64,000 nucleotides of DNA from the NCBI GenBank assembly GCA_964500205.1, contig CAZCNS010000014.1:58751-122750 (forward strand), in the 5' to 3' direction. Below are positions 35,875-44,328 of this stretch, one piece after another. Each line of letters begins with the position of its first letter. The first letter of the stretch is position 1. The position numbers and the translations under genes were made by a program. The notes below the pieces were generated by a model. The model did no database searches. It was given only the letters and a program-made list of their open reading frames with translations, and was not told the origin of the DNA. Origin of the DNA: UBA10329 sp964500205. GTDB taxonomy: Bacteria; Bacteroidota; Bacteroidia; UBA10329.

Positions 35875-37164
35875 ATGAGCGAGACTGCAAAAATCACCCT
35901 CGGAGAAAGCACCTACGAATTCCCGGTGGTAACAGGAACAGAGAATGAGAAAGCGATAGACATCACTGCGCTCCGAGCCAAGACCGGTTATATAACCTTG
36001 GACAGCGGCTACAAGAACACTGGTGCCACCACAAGTGCCATTACCTTCTTGGATGGTGAACAAGGCATCCTGCGCTATGGAGGCTACCCGATCGAGCAGT
36101 TGGCAGAGAAGTCTACTTTCTTGGAGGTGGCGTACCTGCTGATTTACGGTAAGCTACCGAACACTGAGGAGTACACTCGCTGGACAAACAAGATCACGCG
36201 CCACACGCTGATCCACGAGGACATGAAGACCTTCTTCCAGGCCTTCCCCAGCAAGGCGCACCCTATGGGCGTGCTGGCCTCCAACCTCATCTCGCTTTCC
36301 ACCTTCTACCCCGAGAGCTTGGACCCTGAACGGGAGGAGAGCTCAGTGGACCTGACGATAATCCGCCTGATGGCCAAGATCAGCACCATCGCTGCGTGGG
36401 CTCACAAAAACTCTGTTGGCCATCCAGTGGTCTATCCTCAAAACAAGTACAATTACTGCGAGAACTTCCTCAACATGATGTTCTCTATGCCTACTGAGGA
36501 TTACGAGCCAGATCCAGTGGTAGTAAAAGCCCTCGACCAGCTCCTCATTCTCCATGCCGACCACGAGCAGAACTGTAGCACGAGCACTGTGCGCATAGTT
36601 GGTTCGTCCAAGGCCAACCTCTACTCGGCCATAGCTGCCGGTGTGGCTGCCCTTTGGGGTCCGCTTCACGGTGGTGCTAATCAGGCTGTGATCGAGATGC
36701 TGGAGAACATCCAGAAAGACGGTGGCGGTATGCAGAAATGGATTGACAAGGCCAAGGACAAGGACGATCCATTCCGCATCATGGGCTTCGGACACCGTGT
36801 TTACAAGAACTTCGACCCACGGGCCACCATCATCAAGAAATCTTGCGATGACGTGCTGAACAAGCTGGGCATCAACGACCCCATTCTGGACCTCGCAAAG
36901 CAGTTGGAGGAAGTGGCTCTGAATGACGACTACTTTGTGAGCCGTTCGCTTTATCCGAACGTTGACTTCTACAGCGGCATCATCTATCGCGCCATCGGCA
37001 TTCCCACAGAGATGTTCACAGTGATGTTCGCCATGGGCCGTCTGCCCGGTTGGATCGCACAGTGGAAAGAGATGATCGCCAACAAGGAGCCGATCGGACG
37101 TCCGCGGCAGATCTATACTGGTGCCACCAAGCGCGATTACGTGTCGTTGGCCGACCGAGGCTGA
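35875..37164 (+). CDS. gltA: Citrate synthase
   Basis: Condenses oxaloacetate and acetyl-CoA in the TCA cycle. 429 aa, type II hexameric form. Catalytic residues are seen in LHADHEQNCSTSTVR, GPLHGGANQAV (His), GFGHRVYKNFDPRA (His and Arg) and NVDFYSGII (catalytic Asp). A strong terminator follows. No typical promoter box was found within 40 nt of the start. Confidence 0.97.
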   Translation: MSETAKITLGESTYEFPVVTGTENEKAIDITALRAKTGYITLDSGYKNTGATTSAITFLDGEQGILRYGGYPIEQLAEKSTFLEVAYLLIYGKLPNTEEYTRWTNKITRHTLIHEDMKTFFQAFPSKAHPMGVLASNLISLSTFYPESLDPEREESSVDLTIIRLMAKISTIAAWAHKNSVGHPVVYPQNKYNYCENFLNMMFSMPTEDYEPDPVVVKALDQLLILHADHEQNCSTSTVRIVGSSKANLYSAIAAGVAALWGPLHGGANQAVIEMLENIQKDGGGMQKWIDKAKDKDDPFRIMGFGHRVYKNFDPRATIIKKSCDDVLNKLGINDPILDLAKQLEEVALNDDYFVSRSLYPNVDFYSGIIYRAIGIPTEMFTVMFAMGRLPGWIAQWKEMIANKEPIGRPRQIYTGATKRDYVSLADRG

Positions 37165-37185
37165 ACCATTACTGGTAGCGTACTC

Positions 37186-37219
37186 AAAAAGGACGGGCCT
37201 CGACACCCGTCCTTTTTTT
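37186..37219 (+). terminator. Rho-independent terminator after gltA
   Basis: AAGGACGGG pairs with CCCGTCCTT around an 8-nt loop, followed by seven T. Confidence 0.92.
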
Positions 37220-37240
37220 ATGGTACTTCGCAGCGTGGCA

Positions 37241-38212
37241 ATGAGATTCTCCAAACGTGACATCGGTCTTGCGCTGAAAGTCGTTATCGCACTGCTGGCT
37301 GTGGGCTTCATCATCCGCGAGCTGCGCATGCGCGATGCCACGACTGATTTGCTGGACGACCTCCGGTTTCTCTACGAGCGTCCTCGCTTCGAGGAATTCA
37401 CCATTCTACTGCTTGCCATGCTTGCCAACTGGGCACTGGAGGCATACAAATGGCGAGTGCTGATCGCTTCGATCGAGGACATCAGTCTCTGGAGGTCCAT
37501 GAAGGCCGTGTTCTCGGGCGTGACCATCGCCTTCTTCACCCCGAACCGCGTGGGCGAATATGGAGGACGCGTGTTTCACCTGCAAAAGGCCGACCGCATC
37601 GATGCCGTGTTGCTCACCGTAGTGGGAAGCTACGCACAGCTTACGGTGACCATCGTGTCCGGGCTGCTGGGGCTGATGTTCTACCTACCTCTTTTTGAGG
37701 GCACAGGACCTTTGTCCAGTGTGCAGTATGGTTTCATTGCGCTGGGCATGGTAGCGCTCTGTGCCTTTCTCGTGCTTCTGTTCTTGAACACCCGCTTGCT
37801 CTCGGTAGTACTCCGAAAGTTACACCTTCCCAAAGGCATGATGCGTTACGCGCGGGTGTTCGAAGCCCACAGCCCTCAGTCGCTTGCCAGAGTGCTAATA
37901 GCCAGTGCAGGCCGCTACGCCATCTTCACCGCGCAGTTCTTCCTCCTGCTTCGCATCTTCAACGTGGATGTAGGCTATGGAGAGGCACTGATGATGATCG
38001 CAATGACCTACTTCGTGATGACGGGCATCCCGACCATCGCCATCACCGAGGTGGTGACCCGTGGATCGGTGGCAGTGTATTTTCTCTCTCAAATAAGCGA
38101 TAACGTGAGTGGAATCGTGAGTGCCAGCTCGCTGCTCTGGCTCATCAATCTCGTGATTCCAGCACTTTTCGGGGTGGTGACGATATTCGGACTAAGGTTC
38201 TTTAGGAAATGA
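37241..38212 (+). CDS. Lysylphosphatidylglycerol synthase-TM/UPF0104-like membrane protein
   Basis: 323 residues with about eight membrane segments. The motif VTIAFFTPNRVGEYGGRVFHL is diagnostic of the LPG-synthase transmembrane (AglD-like flippase) family. The lysyl-transferase domain is absent, so it is more likely a lipid flippase-like protein. The ATG at 37241 gives the RFSKRDIGLALKVVIALL start; ATG 37220 also lies in frame. Confidence 0.87.
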   Translation: MRFSKRDIGLALKVVIALLAVGFIIRELRMRDATTDLLDDLRFLYERPRFEEFTILLLAMLANWALEAYKWRVLIASIEDISLWRSMKAVFSGVTIAFFTPNRVGEYGGRVFHLQKADRIDAVLLTVVGSYAQLTVTIVSGLLGLMFYLPLFEGTGPLSSVQYGFIALGMVALCAFLVLLFLNTRLLSVVLRKLHLPKGMMRYARVFEAHSPQSLARVLIASAGRYAIFTAQFFLLLRIFNVDVGYGEALMMIAMTYFVMTGIPTIAITEVVTRGSVAVYFLSQISDNVSGIVSASSLLWLINLVIPALFGVVTIFGLRFFRK

Positions 38213-38217
38213 GGGGT

Positions 38218-38362
38218 GGTTCAAGGTTCAATGTTTCGGGTTTAAGGTCATCCACAGATTCATGCAAGACCGATTTACCCTGACAAACGCGCTCGGCCGT
38301 ATCCGGCAATACCATTTTCAATTTTCCATTTTCTGATTTCCTCTTTCAGACTTCTAATTTCC
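38218..38362 (+). repeat. Heptamer-array element upstream of the GT2 gene
   Basis: Left: four 7-bp units GGTTCAA, GGTTCAA, TGTTTCG, GGTTTAA (38218-38245). Right: seven units beginning ATTTTCA, ATTTTCC, ATTTTCT, GATTTCC (38314-38362), ending 2 nt before the ATG. A 68-nt core lies between. Confidence 0.6.
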
Positions 38363-38364
38363 CA

Positions 38365-39600
38365 ATGCTCTTCTTGTCCTTCATCATCTTCGCCATCATC
38401 GCCTCCTACGTGGTGATGCTGTGGCGGTTGGCAAAGGGCTGGAAAGCGTTGAATATAGTTGAGAATGAGCCTGTGCCTGTGAGCGTGGTGGTGATCGTTC
38501 CCGCAAGAAATGAGGAATCGAACCTCCGTGCCTGCCTCACCGACCTGCTACAGCAGAACTATCCTGATGAATTCATAAAGATCGTGATGGTGGACGATGG
38601 CTCAGACGATGCCACCGTCTCCATTGCAGAGGAACTTGCCACGCAGCATCCCATCCTCCAAGTGATGCTGGCAACGGGCGCAGGCAAGAAGCAAGCGTTG
38701 CAACAGGCCATCAATGCCACAGAATCGCAACTCATCGCTACGGTAGATGCCGACTGCCGCATATCACCCACATGGCTCAGCACAATGGTAGCCGCGCAGC
38801 AGCGTGGCCGTTCAAAGATGGTGCTCGGCCCAGTGGCGCTGACCCCCGCCCCTACTCTCTTTGAACGCGTCCAGCGTATGGAGTTCCTCGCTATCATAGG
38901 CGTGACAGGCGGCTCGGCTGCCATGGGCCACCCCGTAATGGCCAACGGGGCCAACCTCCTTTTTGAGCGAAACGCCTTCATAGAGGCAGGTGGCTATTCT
39001 GGTAGCGAGAATCCTTCGGGAGATGATGTTTTTCTCATGTTGAAGATAAAGGGACGAAATATGGGGGACGAGAGACGAGGGTTGTCAACAGGCCAACGAA
39101 TCAACCCACCAGAGAATGAGATGCTGCGGGATGGCACGAACGCCTTCCCCATTGAAAAGGGGATACCAGAAGAGCAAAGGATCTCATTCGTAAATGACCC
39201 ATCTGCCCTCGTCAGCACTCCGCCCATGCATACCCTCTCAGACTTCTGGCAGCAGCGCAAACGTTGGATATCCAAAAAGAGTGGCTACACGGATGTTCAC
39301 GTGAAGGCCACGGCCATCCTCACCTATCTCGCCAATCTCGGTGGGCTTGTGGCATTACTTACCGTTCCGTTCATCTTCCCAAGCACCGCTGCCGACCTGC
39401 TCCTCTCGGCCCTTCTTATCAAAACCATGGCCGACCTTTTCTTCATCCGCATGGTGGCCCGCGACCTCATGCCATCGTGCGGAATCCACGAAATCATCCC
39501 TGCCGAGCTGTTCATTCTTGTTTATACCTCACTTTTGGGCATCGTTGGCAATGTGAGGGAATACCGTTGGAAAGGGAGAAAGGTGACGATTGGTAAGTGA
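38365..39600 (+). CDS. Membrane-associated glycosyltransferase, family 2
   Basis: 411-residue GT2 enzyme: N-terminal membrane helix (1-20), GT-A domain with VVIVPARNEESNLRACL, VDDGSDD, VDADCRI (DxD) and the acceptor QQRKRW motif, then about three C-terminal membrane segments. Between SGDDVFLMLKIKG and ISFVNDPSALVSTPP, where relatives have only a few residues, there is an unconserved insert of about 40 residues encoded by repeat-like DNA (39059-39179, including GACGAGA/GACGAGG units). The frame is kept, but the activity of the product is uncertain. Confidence 0.88.
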   Translation: MLFLSFIIFAIIASYVVMLWRLAKGWKALNIVENEPVPVSVVVIVPARNEESNLRACLTDLLQQNYPDEFIKIVMVDDGSDDATVSIAEELATQHPILQVMLATGAGKKQALQQAINATESQLIATVDADCRISPTWLSTMVAAQQRGRSKMVLGPVALTPAPTLFERVQRMEFLAIIGVTGGSAAMGHPVMANGANLLFERNAFIEAGGYSGSENPSGDDVFLMLKIKGRNMGDERRGLSTGQRINPPENEMLRDGTNAFPIEKGIPEEQRISFVNDPSALVSTPPMHTLSDFWQQRKRWISKKSGYTDVHVKATAILTYLANLGGLVALLTVPFIFPSTAADLLLSALLIKTMADLFFIRMVARDLMPSCGIHEIIPAELFILVYTSLLGIVGNVREYRWKGRKVTIGK

Positions 39601-39631
39601 GGATTGCAGAATATCAATTGAACATTAATCA

Positions 39632-40822
39632 GTGAACCAGAGAGGCACATCATTAGGTCAACTGGCGCGGAGGAGATTCATGCGTGATGGTACGGCCATG
39701 TTCGGGTTGGTAGTGATCTGCGTAGCGGTCCTACTGGCGGTGACCGCCTACCTTTTCATTCCGGACAGTACTCCCAACGCCAACCGCCAAGTGATCGAGC
39801 TGGCCGCAAGTCCACCCGGTTCCACCTTCACTTTCCTAAAGGTGCCCTTGCGGCAGGAAGTCGAACCATTCCGCGTGACGCATCTCTTCACCGGAAAACC
39901 TGAGCAGCACCGTTGGATCCCCATCCATCATTACGAATGGCAGAGCGATAGCCTCATTATCGAACGCTACACAGGCGATGTGCCGAACGATGGAGAGCTG
40001 ATGGCGTTCGCTGCCGAGGAGATTCTGGGGGAAGACGGAAAATCGAATCCCGAACGTTCGGGAGAAAATCGAAAATCGTCAACTGAGCGAAGCGAACTCA
40101 CTGCCAAAGCAGTAATCATCAATCATCAATCACCAATCATCACTAGGACCTTCTGGCTGGGCACCGACCGCTTTGGCCGCGACATGCTGAGTCGAATGGT
40201 ACTGGGATCGCGCATCTCGTTGAGCGTGGGGTTCATCGCGGTGGGCATCTCGCTGCTCATCGGTATCGCGCTGGGTTCGCTGGCGGGATTTTTCCGCGGA
40301 TGGGTCGATAAGGTGGTGATGTGGTTCGTGACAGTGGTTTGGAGCATCCCGCTGCTGCTGCTGGTCATCGCCATCACAATGGCCATGGGCAAGGGTTTTT
40401 GGCAGGTGTTCGTGGCTGTGGGCATGGCGATGTGGGTAGAGGTGGCGCGTATCGTGCGCGGGCAGATCATGGCCATCCGCGAGAAGGAGTTCGTGGAGGC
40501 CTGCCGCGCTCTGGGATTCGGGGGCTGGCGTACCGTGGTGCGGCACATTCTCCCCAATATCATGGGGCCTGTGATCGTGGTCAGTGCGGCCAATTTCGCC
40601 TCGGCCATCCTCATTGAGGCGGGACTGAGTTTCCTCGGCATCGGTGCGCAGCCGCCCGTTCCATCCTGGGGCAGCATGATAAAGGATCACTACGGCTACA
40701 TCATCATGGACAAGGCATTTCTCGCAATCGTGCCGGGCGCGGCCATCCTGCTGATGGTGCTTGCATTCACGCTGGTAGGCAACGGCCTGCGGGACGCACT
40801 TGACGTGAAAGCGCGGGATTAG
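39632..40822 (+). CDS. ABC transporter permease, DppC/OppC-like, with in-frame insertion
   Basis: 396-residue permease: N-terminal membrane helix, a long periplasmic loop, then five more helices with the DppC signature LGTDRFGRDMLSRMVLGSR and the EAA loop EACRALGFGGWRTVVRHILPN. Starts with GTG at 39632. Just before LGTDRFGRD a stretch of about 35 residues is encoded by DNA that looks intergenic: a 16-bp palindrome (40048-40063), GAAAATC units and four heptamers AATCATC/AATCACC (40114-40141). No partner ATPase, permease or binding protein is adjacent. Confidence 0.87.
   Translation: MNQRGTSLGQLARRRFMRDGTAMFGLVVICVAVLLAVTAYLFIPDSTPNANRQVIELAASPPGSTFTFLKVPLRQEVEPFRVTHLFTGKPEQHRWIPIHHYEWQSDSLIIERYTGDVPNDGELMAFAAEEILGEDGKSNPERSGENRKSSTERSELTAKAVIINHQSPIITRTFWLGTDRFGRDMLSRMVLGSRISLSVGFIAVGISLLIGIALGSLAGFFRGWVDKVVMWFVTVVWSIPLLLLVIAITMAMGKGFWQVFVAVGMAMWVEVARIVRGQIMAIREKEFVEACRALGFGGWRTVVRHILPNIMGPVIVVSAANFASAILIEAGLSFLGIGAQPPVPSWGSMIKDHYGYIIMDKAFLAIVPGAAILLMVLAFTLVGNGLRDALDVKARD
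40036..40141 (+). repeat. Heptamer/palindrome repeat inside the ABC permease gene
   Basis: Contains GGAAAATCG-type units, the perfect palindrome TCCCGAACGTTCGGGA (40048-40063) and four AATCATC-type heptamers (40114-40141). It sits in frame in a periplasmic loop of the host gene. Confidence 0.6.
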
Positions 40823-40883
40823 TCAGGGCACTCCAACGAACGTGACCATCGGTTCACTCAATCAGCACGAGTAACAATTTCAT

Positions 40884-40891
40884 TACTTTTG
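40884..40891 (+). promoter_or_regulatory. -7 box TACTTTTG upstream of hicA
   Basis: Exact TAnnTTTG ending 4 nt before the hicA ATG; the mRNA should be leaderless. Confidence 0.6.
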
Positions 40892-40895
40892 AAGC

Positions 40896-41081
40896 ATGAA
40901 ATCGAGCGAACTCATCCGCTTGCTGAAGAAGGACGGATGGGTCGTGGTAAGACAGTCAGGGAGCCACATGATCATGGAGCACCCTACCAAGAAAGGACCT
41001 GTCGTTTGTCCGAATCACGGTAGCAAGGAAGTGGGCAAGGGTCTTGAGTTGAAGATAAAGAAGGATGCTGGACTCATCTGA
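40896..41081 (+). CDS. hicA: HicA-type toxin (mRNA interferase)
   Basis: 61-residue double-stranded-RNA-binding-fold toxin of the HicAB type II toxin-antitoxin family. The catalytic His is in RQSGSHMIMEHP, preceded by SSELIRLLKKDGW; the C-terminus GKGLELKIKKDAGL is typical. 11 nt upstream of the antitoxin, toxin first as usual. The ATG lies 4 nt after a promoter box. Confidence 0.92.
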   Translation: MKSSELIRLLKKDGWVVVRQSGSHMIMEHPTKKGPVVCPNHGSKEVGKGLELKIKKDAGLI

Positions 41082-41092
41082 ACATCAGTAAC

Positions 41093-41470
41093 ATGAAAGT
41101 ATCAGTCATTATTGAGCGTACAGGAACAGGATACTCAGCATTTGCAGAGAAATTCCCGGTTTATACCGTGGGCAGCGACCTACCTGAACTGAAGGCCAAT
41201 ATACTGGAGGCAATGAACCTTTATTTCGAGGAGAGTGGTAAGAGGATAACTGAGAATGATCTGCAGCTTCGATTAGATCTCAAGCAGTTCTTCGAATTCT
41301 ATAAGGTCATCAACGTATCAGCCCTGTCTGAGCGTATCGGGATGAACCAGAGCCTGCTGTCACAGTACATCAATGGCGTAAAACGTCCGTCACCAGCACA
41401 GACCCACCGCATCCTTGAAGGAATTCAGAAGGTAGGGCGAGAGTTGGCAGGCATCAGGTTCATCCTATGA
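41093..41470 (+). CDS. hicB: HicB-type antitoxin with HTH domain
   Basis: 125 residues. N-terminal partial RNase H-like HicB domain (MKVSVIIERTGTGYSAFAEK, NILEAMNLYFEESGK) that neutralises HicA, then a C-terminal helix-turn-helix (LSERIGMNQSLLSQYINGVK) for autoregulation of the operon. The module sits at the left edge of the photolyase region. Confidence 0.9.
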   Translation: MKVSVIIERTGTGYSAFAEKFPVYTVGSDLPELKANILEAMNLYFEESGKRITENDLQLRLDLKQFFEFYKVINVSALSERIGMNQSLLSQYINGVKRPSPAQTHRILEGIQKVGRELAGIRFIL

Positions 41471-41583
41471 ATAATCGGAGGCTACGCGATTGGCCTTTTT
41501 CGGAGATTTACCCGGAACTCTGGTCTTTCTCGGCTAGAATCGCACTTAGAAATCCACTTGAATCAAGGTCTCTGTGGCGAACT

Positions 41584-43122
41584 TCACAACTCCCCTACCC
41601 TGCCGAGATACTGCTCCGCCTGCCGAAGTGTGGCATCGAGTTCCTGCGATTCCATCCTGTCCAGCGTGCGATAGACCATGCCGATGCGCGGATTCTTCTC
41701 CAGCAGTGCGCGGTGGCGATGATGGAAATGCCAGTAAAGGCTGTTGAACGGACAGGCGCGGTCGCCCGTGCGCTGCTTCGGGTCGTAGTGACAGCCTCGG
41801 CAATGGTCGCCCATTTTGTTGATGTAGTTGGCCGATGAGACATAGGGCTTGCTGCCTACGATTCCGCCATCGGCAAACTGACTCATTCCCCGCGTGTTGG
41901 TCAGCTCCACCCACTCGATGGCATCGATGTAGATTCCGAGATACCACGCATCCACCTCGGCAGGGTCAGTGCCGACCAGTAGAGCGAAATTCCCTGTGAG
42001 CATCAGCCGCTGTATGTGATGCGCGTAAGACGTTTCTAAGCTTTGGGTGATAGCGTGGCGCAAACAGGCCATCTTGGTGTTGCCATCCCAGAACCAGCTC
42101 GGCAAGGGATTGCGGTGTTCCAGAAAGTTCATGTGAGCGTAGTCGGGCATTCGCTCCCAGTAGATGCCACGCATGTATTCCCGCCAACCGATGATCTGCC
42201 GCACGAAGCCCTCCACCTGCGATAGCGAAACCTCGTCAGGTCGGCTCTCCCACTCTTTCACCACACGCTCCACCACCTCAAGGGGCGACAACAGCTTGGC
42301 ATTCATCAGAAAACTAAGCCGACTATGGAACAGCGTGCGGTGCGTCTTGGTCATGGCATCCTGATAGGTGCCGAACCATGGCAGTAATTCTTTGCAGAAA
42401 AACTCCAACCAAAGCAGGCCCTCATCGCGGGTCACAGGCCACGGAAAATCAGTGGCATTCACCGTGCCGATGGTCTGCACACCATGCCTTTGAAGCATCT
42501 GCACGATGTCCGTCACATCGCGGCTGATGCATGGCGTGGTTGGCACAGGCGGTGTTCCGCTATAGGATTTCCTGTTCTCGGCATCGAAGTTCCATCGACC
42601 TCCAACAGGTTCATCACCTGCCATCAAAAGGCCCGTCTGCCTGCGTACCTGACGGTAGAAGGTCTCCATAAGCCGCTGTTTCTTCCCCTTGAAAAGATTG
42701 GGCAGATAATCTCTCGGTGCAATGAAATGGTGACTGTCGTATGCCTCCGCAGGGACAGGAAGCGTTGTGGCCAATCTGCGCAATTGCTCGTCCAATCGGT
42801 ACTCATCGGGCAGTTGATGTTCAAAACGGGTAAAGCCTTGCTCCTCGATGAGCGTGCGGACGTTCATCTCCAGGTCCTGATGGTTCCGCGCATCATCCAG
42901 TCGTAGGTAGGTCACTTCATGACCCCTTTCCCGCAGATGCTGCGCAAACGCACGCATAGCCAGAAAAAAGGCAATTACCTTTTGCACATGGTGACGCACG
43001 TAGTCGGTCTCCTGCCGCATTTCCATGAGCAGGTAGGTGGCTTCCGATCCATCTGTATACCAAGGATGCAGATGGTTGAGCTGATCACCAAGGATGAGGC
43101 GAAGGGTGCGGCCTTCAGACAT
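41584..43122 (-). CDS. FeS-type bacterial cryptochrome/photolyase (PhrB/CryB-like)
   Basis: 512-residue flavoprotein of the deoxyribodipyrimidine photolyase-related group (FeS-BCP), which repairs (6-4) photoproducts or acts as a blue-light receptor. Starts LRLILGDQLNHLHPWY; the FAD-binding region includes IIGWREYMRGIYW and HIQRLMLTGNFALL. Cysteines for the 4Fe-4S cluster are seen in MACLRHA, DHCRGCHYDPK and DRACPFN. It overlaps the DUF429 gene upstream by 8 nt, so they are co-transcribed. Confidence 0.93.
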   Translation of the reverse strand: MSEGRTLRLILGDQLNHLHPWYTDGSEATYLLMEMRQETDYVRHHVQKVIAFFLAMRAFAQHLRERGHEVTYLRLDDARNHQDLEMNVRTLIEEQGFTRFEHQLPDEYRLDEQLRRLATTLPVPAEAYDSHHFIAPRDYLPNLFKGKKQRLMETFYRQVRRQTGLLMAGDEPVGGRWNFDAENRKSYSGTPPVPTTPCISRDVTDIVQMLQRHGVQTIGTVNATDFPWPVTRDEGLLWLEFFCKELLPWFGTYQDAMTKTHRTLFHSRLSFLMNAKLLSPLEVVERVVKEWESRPDEVSLSQVEGFVRQIIGWREYMRGIYWERMPDYAHMNFLEHRNPLPSWFWDGNTKMACLRHAITQSLETSYAHHIQRLMLTGNFALLVGTDPAEVDAWYLGIYIDAIEWVELTNTRGMSQFADGGIVGSKPYVSSANYINKMGDHCRGCHYDPKQRTGDRACPFNSLYWHFHHRHRALLEKNPRIGMVYRTLDRMESQELDATLRQAEQYLGRVGEL

Positions 43123-43717
43123 AGATCAATCCCTCATCCTCACGACCTATGGCCTGATGCTGTTGGTTGATGTAGCGCATTCCTGCCACGAAGGCCAGCA
43201 GCGCATCGAAATGATGCCAGTCTATAATGGCAGCCAACGGCACCTGCAGACCCGTCTTCTCCGCTACCTCCAACGCCAGCAGTGCCAAGTGCTTCTCATC
43301 GCCCTTGTATGCCTTCGGGTTCAACTCCAATAGCTTTGCCTGGTAGGAAGGATAGGTCTCGAAGACCATCATGCCCTGTGCGGTCATCTGGTCCTTGAGA
43401 CGGATGGCTCGGGCTGTGAGTCCCCCGATGAACATCGGACTCATGGCCCCCAGCTCCCTGTCGGCCTCGCGATAGAAATAGTCCTCATATTGGCCGCCAC
43501 CCGCATACTTTCCCGGTAGGCTCAATGGTGCATCAAGGAATACAAGCTCCGGTCTCAGCAATTCAAGTTTCCTGACAATGAAAGCATCGGCATCCTCGCG
43601 GAGCTTGCTCGCATCGAAATGCAGCTTTCCCTTGAAATAGGAACAGATGACGGTGGTGCCCGCCAGCTTGCTCCCGAAATCGATTCCTACGAGTTTCTCC
43701 AGAGTCGCCATCGCCAT
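43115..43717 (-). CDS. DUF429 protein, RNase H-like fold
   Basis: About 200 residues. Motifs VGIDFGSKLAGTT near the N-terminus (Asp as in RNase H-like catalytic cores), LVFLDAPLSLPGKY, FETYPSYQAKLL and IIDWHHFDALLAFVAGMRY fit DUF429, a family with a predicted RNase H-like nuclease fold. Translationally coupled to the FeS photolyase, which suggests a role in the same DNA-damage or light response. ATG at 43717 or 43711. Its promoter region lies within the 64-bp repeat. Confidence 0.83.
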   Translation of the reverse strand: MAMATLEKLVGIDFGSKLAGTTVICSYFKGKLHFDASKLREDADAFIVRKLELLRPELVFLDAPLSLPGKYAGGGQYEDYFYREADRELGAMSPMFIGGLTARAIRLKDQMTAQGMMVFETYPSYQAKLLELNPKAYKGDEKHLALLALEVAEKTGLQVPLAAIIDWHHFDALLAFVAGMRYINQQHQAIGREDEGLIYV

Positions 43718-43737
43718 TGTGGTTAAGTTCCCTTTCA

Positions 43738-43801
43738 GAACAAAACGCGAAGGTGCAGGTTCTTCTTCCGTGGTCGCAGTTCCGACCATTCAGAATGAAT
43801 T
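43738..43801. repeat. 64-bp direct repeat, left copy
   Basis: Identical to 44949-45012 except for one T/C difference. It lies directly upstream of the DUF429 gene. It contains the dyad TGGTCG-CAGTTC-CGACCA and ATTCA-GAA-TGAAT. Confidence 0.9.
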
Positions 43802-43932
43802 CCCTCCCACACCAGCATTTCGGCTTGGTCGCCCTGTCCAACTGGTAGTAAGCAACAGCTGCCCTGCCCCCGTTCGGAAATCTCATTTGCGGGGTAAATG
43901 AAGAGGCAGCGTGCGTCTGCTCACCCCGATTC

Positions 43933-43964
43933 ATTCACCAGCGCCAGCGTCTTCGCTGGTGAAT
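43933..43964 (+). terminator. Hairpin, possible terminator
   Basis: Perfect 11-bp stem ATTCACCAGCG/CGCTGGTGAAT with a 10-nt loop, followed by ACTAATTTTTG. Confidence 0.5.
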
Positions 43965-44059
43965 ACTAATTTTTGAGCGTTCTGCTCACGTTTGCGCTGC
44001 TCCCCAACCCAATCAAGTGCCCGACCTTCAACGCGGCATCTTTGGTTTACCTTTTAAAC

Positions 44060-44266
44060 ATGACACGCGCACTGCTCACCTCAAGCTCTGACTACCGGAT
44101 GGTGCTTCTGCTAAAACTGGCATAAGAACTCAACATCACCGTCAACTACCTGCCCTCAAAGGCGAAAGAGAACGAGGTTGCTTTTGCAGCCATCTCAAAG
44201 TCATCGCTGGCAGAGGAATGGCTGAGTGAGTAGGATAGCGGTTGGGACGAGTTCTACAGCAAATGA
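44060..44266 (+). pseudogene. Decayed antitoxin gene with two in-frame stops
   Basis: Reading 44060-44266 as one frame gives 68 codons interrupted by TAA (44123-44125) and TAG (44231-44233). The surviving parts, YRMVLLLKLA, then ELNITVNYLPS, and LAEEWLSE followed by DSGWDEFYSK, match the tail of small Bacteroidota antitoxin-like proteins (AEEWLSEEDxxWDEFY). It precedes the intact toxin-antitoxin pair, suggesting an older module that lost its toxin. Confidence 0.7.
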
Positions 44267-44302
44267 CGGATACACGAAGTAACTCGTTCATTACTGATTA
44301 TT

Positions 44303-44310
44303 TACATTTG
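44303..44310 (+). promoter_or_regulatory. -7 box TACATTTG upstream of the antitoxin gene
   Basis: TAnnTTTG match, 18 nt before the ATG at 44329. Confidence 0.55.
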
Positions 44311-44328
44311 TACATCAACACTACCGTC

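Noticed and set aside
41467..41838. 123-codon frame starting at the hicB stop
   Set aside because: Most of it is antisense to the FeS photolyase C-terminus; no homology seen.
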